Shown here piece by piece: positions 12,901 to 23,907 of a stretch of DNA of 64,000 nt. This stretch comes from Paramyrothecium sp. XJ0827. Taxonomy: Eukaryota; Ascomycota; Sordariomycetes; Hypocreales; Stachybotryaceae. The stretch's first letter is position 1. Each line of letters starts with the position of its first letter. A program made the position numbers and the translations under genes. The stretch lies in assembly GCA_020881915.1 (NCBI GenBank), contig JAJFPB010000010.1, positions 1 through 64,000 of the forward strand, read 5' to 3'. The notes under the pieces are model-generated. The model made no database searches. It was given only the letters and a program-made list of their open reading frames with translations, and had not been told where the DNA came from.

Positions 12901-14648
12901 GCGGCTGTCCTCTAAAAACGAATAACCCACCTTGTCCTCGCTATTGTCGTCCTCCACACGATCCCACGGGATATGCGGTAACTTGCTGAACCCTTCTTCG
13001 CTGCCGTCAACCATGGCCAACTTGCATAATAACTCCTCGCCTCGACGACGACGGCGTGTATCATTTCCGTTAATTGACCCATTGTGAACTTGGTTCGCTT
13101 GTATTGACTTGCTCTCCTTCCAATCGATGCTGCCGCCCGCCGTTGTATTGAACCGAATGTGCATGCCGTATGTCCGTGTCTCCAATATCCAATCCATCGG
13201 GCCGGGTTGTTCTGATCGTCCGTCGCCGACACGGGTCATAAACTTACGAACCATTTTCCGTACGCGGGTGAACATGCCCGGCGTACGCTCGCGTGCTAAT
13301 CTCTCCTCCATATTGTGCACCCTCCTGGTTAACTGCACCTCTTCCTCGCGTTGCCGATATGCCCAACCGATGGCAAACATGCGGGCCACCTTGATCACGG
13401 CTGACAAAACGGGTGTATAATCCGACGGGTCGTACCAACCACCATCTTCGCGAATGCCTAATACGGCCAACGCGCTAACAATGGCATTCTGATGTTCATT
13501 ATCGCCCACCTGATGATCCAAAAACAACATAACCATCTCCAAACACTGCCGATCAATTGCTCCATCCGATGGCGGATTGTTTGTTGGTTTACTCTTGCCC
13601 TGGAACGCTTCGTCGCGGGTTCGTGCATGCTGTATGAATGCATCCCACGCTGCCTGCTGTGCGCTCGTGAACTGATACGGCGGTCGTTCGTCCTCGTCTT
13701 CCTGTTGCTGCGTTCGGTACCATATGCTTGTGATCTTGCGCCATACCTCCTTATATCGTATCCATGAATCATCTTCCATCCGCCCTTCAAACGGTTGTGC
13801 GGGTTTCTTCCCAACTTCTCGCCGGTTGATTTCGAATAACGCGGCTGTCCCAACTTTGCTCGGGCGGCATAAACCCTCGACCATTCCATGGTACGGTCTA
13901 AACTCTCGCACACCTGCCGCAACACACCCTCTTCGTCCCCGATGGGTCTGGTCATGGCCCGCAATGCATTGCGGTCTAAACCCTTCAAATGGACTGACCA
14001 ACCCACCCTGCCCAACCATGCGTTGGCCTCGAATTTCTGGTTCACTTCTTCGATCCGATCTTCTTTCTCGGCTTCCTTGAACCGCTGCTCTTGCGTACTG
14101 TGGAACTCCTCAATCTTTCGCATGATGTCTCGTTCCTCGGCTTCTGGCTCTGGTTTAACACCTGGCTCTCGAACTTCGAACCATGCACTGCCGGCTCGGG
14201 ACGGGAAAAACCGTTGGCAATAAACGCCGGTCGTCCATGGCACAAGCCGCTCCGCTTGATGGGTTCTTCTTCGGGAACTATCGCCTTGTCTCCGTTCATT
14301 TTTCCACTGGTGCTTATCCGTGGCGTGATCCCGCATATGCTTCTCTCGTCGGACAATATATGGGCACTGATTACATCTTATACCATCTGGCTGTGGCCTG
14401 GCGATGATTGGCACCGGCTCGATGGCTTCCACCGGCAACGGGTATTGTCTTAACTGCGTCTGGTCATAAATAATTCCCGGGATTAACTTTACCGCTTGGA
14501 TGATCTTCGCCCTTTCCTTGCTATCAATATCTCGATGATGTCTCCGTAAATGCGTCTGAACCTCATCGGCAATACATGCATGCTCACATTGGTTACAAAG
14601 CATGAATGGATATTCGGGTAACTTTGTGAATGGACCGAATGCCTCCAT
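9948..14648 (-). pseudogene. C2H2 zinc-finger (OrsD-like) plus RecQ-family DNA helicase, frameshifted
   Basis: Read on the minus strand from ATG 14648. First come two C2H2-type fingers (CNQCEHACIADEVQTHLRRHH, then CNQCPYIVRREKHMRDHATDKH) of the kind found in OrsD/DUF3505 proteins. A long middle region follows, including ILGIRYKNTSNGG and PREVGELLVWYLWLVLPFWQ near 12500-12680. The RecQ core comes last: Walker A TSTGGGKSLSFMLPA near 11595-11635, an EECH motif II (usual DECH/DEAH) near 11370, VFLTATMGPDEM near 11250, and ATNALGMGIDIPDIR with ESGRAGRDGQ at 10730-10850. The C-terminus keeps a CFGCGLPYKVC cysteine motif. About ten frame changes and one TGA (12727) interrupt it, but RIP-type stops are rare. 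Fungal RecQ helicases of this form are often linked to chromosome ends. It may be intact in reality if the frameshifts are sequencing errors. Confidence 0.8.
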
Positions 14649-15045
14649 TTTTACTTAACCCTTAATCGGTGGCAATGAATGGTTGAAGTTGGATTACTTA
14701 AATGGAAATGGGTTATCTCTACCTTTATTATGGCTGGCTCTATCCCTTAACATGGCCTCCTGGTCGTCGGGACCCACTCTCAACCTCACTTCATTTACTT
14801 GGGCCGAATTTCGGATGGCCACCAGAAATGCAATTCTGCTTCATTTTAAATAAAAACATACGTGCTTAGTCTCCAAGATCGTGGCTCTCTATTGATATAT
14901 ATATTATGTATTTTACTGCTGTCTAACCCAAAAACCATAGACGCCACTTTGCAAAAACCATGGACGCCAGTTTCATTAGCGCGAAAATAAAATGTATGTA
15001 ATTTCAAAAACCTTTGAGTCCATGGCACAAGTCATAAGTGATAGG
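14649..15045 (-). repeat. Terminal region of the helicase element (upstream of its ATG)
   Basis: This 400 bp non-coding segment precedes the helicase ATG and ends at a sharp point. On the minus strand it begins CCTATCACTTATGACTT. The same terminus recurs at 18595, 26794 and 27431, and more weakly at 41411, so it is the constant end of a mobile element. A subterminal motif (AAAAACCATRGACGCCA) is present twice, at about 14930-14946 and 14954-14970. In the other subfamily (27300-27360) a different sequence, ACGGACTTAACTCTAATT, is likewise duplicated in this place. These paired motifs could be binding sites for the zinc-finger protein. That is inference. Confidence 0.6.
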
Positions 15046-18000
15046 ACGTAATTTAGAACTCCATGCAATATTTATATAAATCTTCCTATAATGTAACCAA
15101 TAGTACTACAATAATTATTATCCCCTCTGGTAAATAATATACCAGCAATATAAACAACAAACTCTTGCCTCCACCCGTACTTATGATCTAGATAATCGGC
15201 GTTTCCCCTGCAATAATCACTTAGATTACCTTCAACTATTAACCACAAAACTCTATCCCTCGTCCCATTATCTGCTATAACTATCCAGAAATATTAACTT
15301 ACTATAACTAACGTAATTATCAGAATCGCCCTTCCTCCCGCTCGCTTTTAAACTAATCTCACTTGTACTTTTGCCTACCCTACATACTCGCCCCTATACC
15401 AAAACCAAAAAATCAATATAACTCATAGCTAATATTCCGGAATTCCTCCCGCATCTGCACTATACCTCCTAACCCTTATTATAACTCTCGCACATAAATT
15501 ATACCTACAATATACAATTAGTAGCCAGCCTATAAATCCGCCGCATTATTATTAATCCTATCCTCATCTTCATATTCCACCCCATCTTCTCCTACCCTCC
15601 TTATAAACTTACCTCCTAAATACCAGTTAGATATTACAATAGCAATATACCGCTATACACTAATATTTAACTAATAACCTATCCTTCGCTAGCTAATCTA
15701 TTATAAAATCCGCCGCGCCCAATCCGGTATCCATTTTCATTCCTGCACCTAATTCTTCCATTTAACAAATATACTTATATCAATGCCTTTATCTTCTAAC
15801 TAGCTTAACCGACTTGCCTAACTTGCCTGGCTTAACCTTACTTATACCGACCTCTCCTTATTACTAATTCTATCTATACTGCCCTTTTCTTCTCTAAACT
15901 CTCCTTCTCCTTCCTCCTCGCTACTATATCCCTTATCTTTATTGCTATTGTAGTGCCGCTTGCAGTATATAATCTCTTTACTCTATAAAAATGGGCTTAC
16001 TTAATCTACACCCTTAATTATACTCTATACCTACTACCAAAACAGTAATACCAACTACAAATACTAAATTAATAATTCCCCAACCTCTCTAGGTATAAAA
16101 CAATAAATAATTTTTACCTGGCCCGTTTACTAGAAATTTTTATAGTATGCTATAACAAAATATATATTGCTATTATAAATAAAAATATTATATATACTGC
16201 CATTACTAGTATTTTTATACCATATTCCTAAAATTTCCTATAATCGCACGGGCATTAACAATAAATACTTCAAAAACTACATTAACTCCTAGAACCGCTC
16301 TAATATTTTACTATACTCCTACAATGCCTTCTTTTTATATAAATACTTTTACTTTTTATTAGTCAAAATCTATTCTTTTTGTAGTTCCTTGCGCTAAACT
16401 AACTATATAAATACCTAACCCTTGCCTTACTCCAACTATATATTACAGCTATCCTCTAAAAACAAATAACCTACCTTATCCTTACTATTATTATCCTCTA
16501 TATAATCCTACGAGATATACAATAACTTACTAAACCCTTCTTTACTGCCATCAACTATAGCCAACTTACATAATAACTCCCTCGCCTTAATAATAATAGC
16601 ATATATTATTTCCATTAATTAACCTATTATAAACTTAGTTTACTTATATTAGACTTACTCTCCCTTCTAATTAATGCTACCACCCGCCGTTATATTAAAC
16701 CAAATATATATACCATATATCCGTATCTCTAATATCCAATCTATTAGGCCGGGTTATTCTAATCGTCCGTTACTAATACAGGTTATAAACTTATAAACTA
16801 TCTTCTATACGCAGGGGAATATCCCCAGCGTACACTTGTGTACCAATCTCTCCTCCATATTATATACCCTCCTAATTAACTGCATCTCTTCCTTGCATTA
16901 CTAATATACCTAACTAACAGCGAATATATAGGCTACCTTAATTACAGCTAATAAAATAGGTATATAATCTAATGGGTTATACTAACTACTATCTTCGCGA
17001 ATACCTAATACGGCCAACGCACTAATAATAGCATTCTAATATTTATTATTACCCACCTAATAATCTAAAAACAATATAACTATCTCCAAACACTGCCGAT
17101 CAATTACTTTATTAGATAGCGCATTATTTATTGGTTTACTCTTACCCTAGAATACTTCATCGCAGGTTCATGTATGCTATATAAATATATCCCATGCTAC
17201 CTACTATACACTCATGAACTAATACAGCAGTTATATATCCTTATCTTCCTATTACTACATTCAATACTATATACTTATAATCTTGTACTATACCTCCTTA
17301 TATTATATCCATAAATCATCTTCCATCTGCCCATTAAACGGTTATACGGGTTTCTTCCCAACTTCTCGCCAGTTAATTTCGAATAACGTAGCTATCCCAA
17401 CTTTGCTCGGGCGGCATAAACTCCTCAACTATTCCATAGTACAATCTAAACTCTTGCACACCTGCCGCAATACACCCTCTTCGTCCCCAATAGGTCCAAT
17501 CATAGCCCGCAATATATTACAATCTAAACCCTTCAAATAGACTAACTAACTAACCCTGCCCAACCATACATTAGCCTCAAATTTCTAGTTCACTTCTTCG
17601 ATCCAATCTTCTTTCTTGGCTTCCTTAAACTACTACTCTTATGTACTATAGAACTCCTTAATCTTTTATATAATATCTCATTCCTTGGCTTCTGGCTCTA
17701 GTTTAATACCTAGCTCTTAAACTTCAAATCATGCACTACCAGCACGGAACGGGAAAAACCGTTGGTAATAAACGCCGGTTATCCATAGCACAAGCCGCTC
17801 CGCTTAATGGGTTCTTCTTCGGGAACTATTGCCTTATTTCCGTTCATTTTTCCACTGGTGCTTATCTGTGGTATAATCCCGTATATGCTTCTCTTATTAG
17901 ATAATATATGGGCACTAATTATATCTTATACTATCTAGCTGTAGCCTAGTAATAATTAGCACCGGCTCAATAGCTTCCACTAGCAACAAGTATTATCTTA

Positions 18001-18595
18001 ACTACATCTAGTTATAAATAATTCCTAGAATTAACTTTACCACTTAGATAATCTTCGCCCTTTCCTTACTATCAATATCTCAATAATATCTCCATAAATA
18101 CATCTAAACCTCATTAGCAATACATACATACTTACATTAGTTACAAAGCATAAATAGATATTTAGGTAACTTTATAAATGGACCAAATACCTCCATTTTT
18201 ACTTAACCCTTAATCAGTAGCAATAAATAGTTAAAGTTAGATTACTTAAATGGAAATAGATTATCTCTACCTTTATTATAGCTGGCTCTATCCCCTTAAT
18301 ATGGCCTCCCTAGTTATTGGGATCTACTCTTAATCTTACTTTATTTACTTAGGCCGAATTTTAGATAGCTACTATAAATGTAATTCTGCTTTATTTTAAA
18401 TAAAAATATATATACTTAGTCTCTAAGATCATGGCTCTCTAATAGTATATATATAATCTATTTTACTACTGCGGAACCCAAAAACCCTTAATACTACTTT
18501 ACAAAAACCCTTAAGTGCAATTTCACTAGTACATTTTGGAATACTATATAATTTCAAAAACCTTTAAGTCCATGGCATAAGTCATAAGTGATAGG
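15046..18595 (-). repeat. RIPed 3.55 kb copy of the helicase element, directly abutting copy 1
   Basis: From the first base after the terminus of copy 1 (15045), this stretch is collinear with 11491-15045. It begins ACGTAATTT within the helicase core, passes through the zinc-finger region and ends at 18595 with the same ATAAGTGATAGG terminus. Differences are nearly all C to T and G to A, with many stops. It lacks the C-terminal third of the helicase. The copies are 3555 and 3550 bp, the same orientation and joined with no spacer. A short GG is shared at the join. This is either a tandem duplication followed by one-sided RIP, or two separate truncated insertions. Confidence 0.8.
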
Positions 18596-18949
18596 TAACT
18601 AGCAAATACTTATATAATACTATTAATTTTATTATATTAAATCTTTAATTAATACTTAGTTTATTTTACTCTAGTTCTTTATTTAATCTATTAGTTTATA
18701 TATATACTGTTTTAATATTAAATAGATTTTCTTAAACCCTGATTATTAATAATAATAAAAATAAAATAAAAAAAGCCTTTGCTTTTAGACTTATAAGTCC
18801 TTAAATATTAATATTAAACTTATAAGTCTAGAATATCTATACTTAATTATTTTACTCCTATTCTACTAAAAACCTGATTTCCTTATAATTACTTTCTATA
18901 ATAAATGGATATGTGTACCATTCGTACCATGGAAATCCACCCGCCTCGC
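18596..18949. other. AT-rich spacer
   Basis: Strongly TA-enriched sequence between two helicase relics. No gene or repeat boundary is recognisable. A small normal-GC patch (about 18905-18955) begins the sequence joined to the second helicase relic. Confidence 0.4.
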
Positions 18950-21900
18950 AAGCTATCTAAAAAACTCCCTCTTATCCTCTATATTAATATTAAACTTACC
19001 TTTAACCCAACCCCTAAGTCCTTTATTACTTAATCCCATTAATACCACTAGCAATACTTTATCTATATAATAGCACATCTGTCCTCCATCCCCTCTATCC
19101 TCCTTATTTTCCTTATACTAATCTAATAGCAGTTTATACCGGAAGTAGCATAAGTTCGCCCCAAATACTATCTTCTACCGCAATGCCTTATATATCTCCT
19201 CCGTATCTAGTTCGCATTACTCTCCCCTCCTTAAGTACTTGCTGCGGAATACTTGCCCTTTGGATCTCCTATTGCACTCCTTAACAAAGTATATTGGGCA
19301 TGACTCTTCTACCTTATTTAACTACCGCATAAGCATCCCCTTATCTCTTGCTTTATCTTATATATGCTGCCTCCACCGTGACTTAACTGGGCTTATAATA
19401 TCCTCTATAGCTAACCCCCCCTGGCCTGCTTCTTTACCTTTATTAACTAACTCAACCGCCTCGCTCTCTAATATTTCTAACCCTACTTGCCCACAACGAT
19501 TATACGAGATAGCTCCAGTAATACTAGTGCATGTCTCTCCTATAATTCCATCTATAAATGTTAAAATCACTTCCTACTAGCACCCTGGGCTTTTGATAAA
19601 CTACATTACTTATATCTAGTTGATGCTATTGATCTCACCCGTTCCTACTGGCTCGTACAACGGCCGCCTATTATATACAACGATTGACCTTACTGCTTTG
19701 CCCTCCCGTCTTGTGCCTCGTCCTGTTTGCTGGATGAAGTTAATAAGCCCGTATGGCAGCTCTACGTATATAACTGCTACTATACCCCTAATATCTATTC
19801 CTATCCCTAACCCTATCGTTGCTACAATCTATTAATAGAAGCGGCTCTCTGCCTACGCTACCTACACCTCGTTTTATTGTGACCTTTCTATCTTACTGTG
19901 GTATATGTTGTAGCCCAATGCTTCTGTGAGCGCCTTGCACTGGCCAATTGACCTGCAATATACCACTCCCCTCTGCCCTATGGTCATTGTCTTACTAACC
20001 TACTTAACTAGCTTAATAACTTAAGCTTCTACTGCACCTAGCTCTGCCTTAATTTCGTTGATTTTGTACTGGCAATTGAGCTTTGTTGTCCGATCTTGAA
20101 TAATATCTGCCGACCCCGCTAGTAGCTCCTTCTGGAACTAGCCCTTAAATTGGATTAGTAGTGTGGCCGTTAATAAAACCACTGGCCGCTTAAATCGATA
20201 TAGACCCTTGAGTTCTCCTAACCTCCGTTGGTATGATATGTTGGTAATTGCAGTATAAGCCTCATCGATGAAGATCGTGCCTAGCTATCCCCCAGCCCGG
20301 AGCCCCTCCATGTATACTAGAAAGCTCCCGACCGGAACCGTATCCGCGCTTATAATTACCATTCTTGCTATCCTCGGAAGCCTCTCCCTCAAAGAGATAT
20401 TTAACGCAGAAAACTCAATAATATCTACGCCTAGTTACTTCGCCCGGTCTAGCAAGTCAAGCTTTAATACTGCGAACGGAACCACAACAATACTTGTCCC
20501 TTGGTCCGGCATGACAGCTGGTACTATAAAGAGCAGACTCTTGCTAGCCCCCGTTAGTAAAACATATATAAGCCCCTGGTCCCCCTCTAGCACTAAGATC
20601 GCCTACATATACTCCCTCTACTTATCTAAGTACTATATCGACCCTAGGCCCATTAATTTCCGAAGTCCATTAACCATCTGCCTCTCTACCTCAGCTAGCG
20701 TTATTATCTTTCTTACATACCTCGCTTTCTTCCTTGGCCTGACTCAAATATTGCTATCGTTCGGCTACCTGCGCTTCTATCTAGCGCGGAATAAATTACC
20801 TTCCATTAGAAACTAATACTATAGCCTGCTAATTGCTCGGAATATCGCAATTATATCCGGTTATAATCGCCCGGGTAAGTTAATATGAACGGTATACTCA
20901 AGTCGCGCCATTTTTATTCTATATGTGGCCTATAGATCCCAGACTATATTCTAGCTTCTACTTATATCTATTAGCTTACCTATTAATAGATTAAACTTAA
21001 TTCCTTTGCTATTATTATCTTTGCTGGCTAAACCCTTAACCTACTTTATTACTAAGCCGCGGATTTTCTGACCCATTATTATTGCAACCATGCAATACCT
21101 GCCTACACCAAGCCATATCTTTATCTCCTCCTGCAGCTGCTGGGCCATAATCTTGCTTAGCTTAGTTGTATCCCAGCAGCTAGAATTCCTGCTCCTCCAC
21201 ATAAACTCTAAGTTATTTTTATACAGCAGCAGCAGCTTATAACTACATCGAAGCAGTAGCTCTGTATCCTGGAGCTATAAAATATGTACTACTACTATAT
21301 ATCTTATATGCTCTGGCAAAAACCGTGCTACTTTATGGCTGCTATTGCAAATTGCCTTTATCTTATTGCGGTCTATTATAATTATAACCTAGCCCTTATA
21401 TATAATAATATTACGTATTAACTATACTATATTATAGTGCTACATTATTATAACCTCTGGCCTACAACCTAGCTAGCCGCCCCATATATGAACTAAAGAT
21501 ATAATACACTCCGTGGATTTGCGAAATTATTGGAGCCACTTCTGCATGCTAATGTACTACTACTTACCTCTAATTACATCGAAAAGCGAAGCTTAATTAG
21601 CTTAAATAGCCTTGCCCGGTCCGGCCTTTAACTATATATTCTTCTCATTAGTAGCAAATAACTAGCCTACCCCCATCTATATAACCTTATTAATAATTTA
21701 CTTTAAGTTAATAGTTAACCTAATCTAAGCCCACAACCCACTAAATAGATTATCTATTAACTATTCGGCCTTCCAAATAAGTTTATATACTACTCACTAA
21801 AAGTCCTCTATAAATAGCTACTCCCCATTATAGTATAGTAACCTCTTATCTTCTAATTACTATACCAATGGGGCACCACCTATTCTATTACAATAACCCT

Positions 21901-23330
21901 TGCTATATGCCATCCAATTAATGATCTTACTAACGACACTATGCTTGCCAATACATATGTACTCCTCGTAGTACCTCCGGAACTCTTCTACCTTATCTAA
22001 GCCGACCTATTCTAGCTTAAGCAGTACATCTTTAAAACCGTGCTCCAAATAGAAGAGTTAGCATAACCATAGCAAAGCCGCTAATATACCTATATAGAGA
22101 AATGCCTCCGTGAACCCTAATAGATATCAGCAAATACCTAATATAGCACAAAAGCATAGCAATACATTATTATATATATTGCCTCCTACCTTTATATTAA
22201 TAGAAGCTACTATAAACCAAAATACACTTATATTAAGATCCTATAAGACCGAATTTGCAACCCCTGTATCTTTACCTCTAGATATACTCTCTAATTTGCT
22301 GCAGTTATTATCGCTATTACTACTAGATAGGTCATCTTAGTATTATATTTTTGGAGTAGCTACAGCTATACTTACAGATAGTATATAACAATTAATCTCC
22401 TCCATCCAGTTCTACTATTCATCTATAAAGAATATAGCAAGCTTCTTCTCTACCCTTTATTATCCTAGTCAGAATACTTACCAGTAGAATGCCAAGTAGC
22501 AATAACCTATTATCTTATACTTCTTCTGCGACCTCTCTTATACTATATTCCTAAATGGTCTACTATTTAGCTTACTAACCTTAATACTATGCAGATACTG
22601 CAGAGTCTCCTTTGGGATACTATCTAATCGCTAGCTACAGCAATCAACTTCTTAATTAAAGCTTTCAAATAAGACCTTTAGACCCCAAGCTTCTTCCTCT
22701 CTAGTACCTTTACTAATTTCTTCTTGCCTTTTCTTAACATTAGCTTGCAGTAATAGAGTAGTATTATAAACTTCAATGAGATTCCAAATGCTAATATACC
22801 TAACCTACTTTATCTCTTTAACCCAAGTTAAGTTATAGTTATAGCCCTCGCGCATATTGCCACGCTCTAGCCTCTGCATACGCTCTCTCTCTAGCTCTAC
22901 TGTACCTTTAGTAATAATTATATTAAGTTGGCTGGGCATTAGTGCTATAGACTCTTCTCCGTCTATTGTTTTAATAATCTAATATCTTAGATGTAAGTGC
23001 ATCTATAACTGTAGCTTCACTTAGCTACACCGCGGCATATAGCTACTATATATACGCCGCCAGTGCTACTCCAAATTACTCTGGTATATAGTTAGTATGC
23101 AGCAATCCCCGTAGCTTATATTATTTAGTATCTTAAGTCCTAAAATAGGTAAGCTGCTATCCACTGGTAGTTCGATTATAGCTGGGTTTTGGAACTATTA
23201 TACCTCATAGTAATCCTTAATATCTTGTAGTATCTAGCCCTTAAGTTAGTATTAATTGCGGAAATATATTTTAATACTACGACCGGGTTGTAGCGTAGCT
23301 TAATATAGAATATAAAGCACAACCTTATAC
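18950..23330 (-). pseudogene. Second, divergent OrsD/RecQ helicase relic
   Basis: Minus-strand translation gives a different RecQ-family helicase. Its N-terminal part (23100-22850) has ALMPSQLNIIITKGTVELERERM and REGYNYNLTWV, typical of OrsD-domain proteins. The helicase core has a Walker A-like TGASKSLLFIVPAV near 20500-20545, where a G to A change replaced the usual second glycine. It continues with GTSIVVVPF, motif II DEAY near 20265 (usually DEAH), PVVLLTATLL near 20170-20200, and ATIGLGIGIDIRG with QQTGRGTRREGKA at 19710-19820. Stops are present but fewer than in the deeply RIPed blocks. The C-terminal region (18950-19600) is faint. It is not a copy of the first element: the core motifs differ at most positions. 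Probably dead. The N-terminal limit is approximate. Confidence 0.72.
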
Positions 23331-23907
23331 TTGTAGTTAACTAAAATATAGCTTTCTATAATATTAAGCCCTAATATGAAAAGTATAGTATAGATATGCT
23401 AAGAAGAGTTAGATAAAGATAATAATCAAGCCCTTTTAATATTAGGTAATGCATTAGATGCTACATTACAAAAGAAATATATTTAATCTAACCCTAAGAT
23501 ACTAGCTAGTAGTCTATTATTTATAAACCTTAATCTAAATCTTAATCTTTAAACCCCTACTACTCTTAATCCAAATATAAGTTACCTTGTAGAAGTTAAT
23601 TTATAAGTCTAAAATAAGTATTAGATAAATAGATATACCTTATAACTACATCCTTTATAGTTATATATATAATATTAGTACTCTATTAGATTATAGCTTT
23701 GGGAATATTTTTAATTGCTTACATAATACTAAGAATCTCTACTAATAATATTATATAAATATTCTTAGGTAAACGTATAGACTACTTTACTTAAAAAAGT
23801 CTAACTAATAGTCTTATATAAAGCTATCTTATATAAAAGCTTGGACCACCCAGTACTCTTTATATAGGTAGTTATATATGAATTAACTACGAATAATACC
23901 TAGGGTC
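23331..23907. other. AT-rich, no recognisable feature
   Basis: RIPed DNA between two helicase relics. I see no reading frame, terminal repeat or similarity to the other elements. Confidence 0.4.

Noticed and set aside
9948..15045. Helitron assignment for the helicase element
   Set aside because: The helicase is RecQ type, not Pif1, there is no Rep/HUH motif, and the end does not show the CTRR with a hairpin.
19239..19835. Plus-strand frames resembling small proteins
   Set aside because: They are antisense shadows of the minus-strand helicase, whose motifs (GLGIGIDIRG, QQTGRGTRREG) are in the other strand.
20268..20816. A 182-residue plus-strand frame
   Set aside because: Antisense of the helicase Walker A to motif III region on the minus strand.
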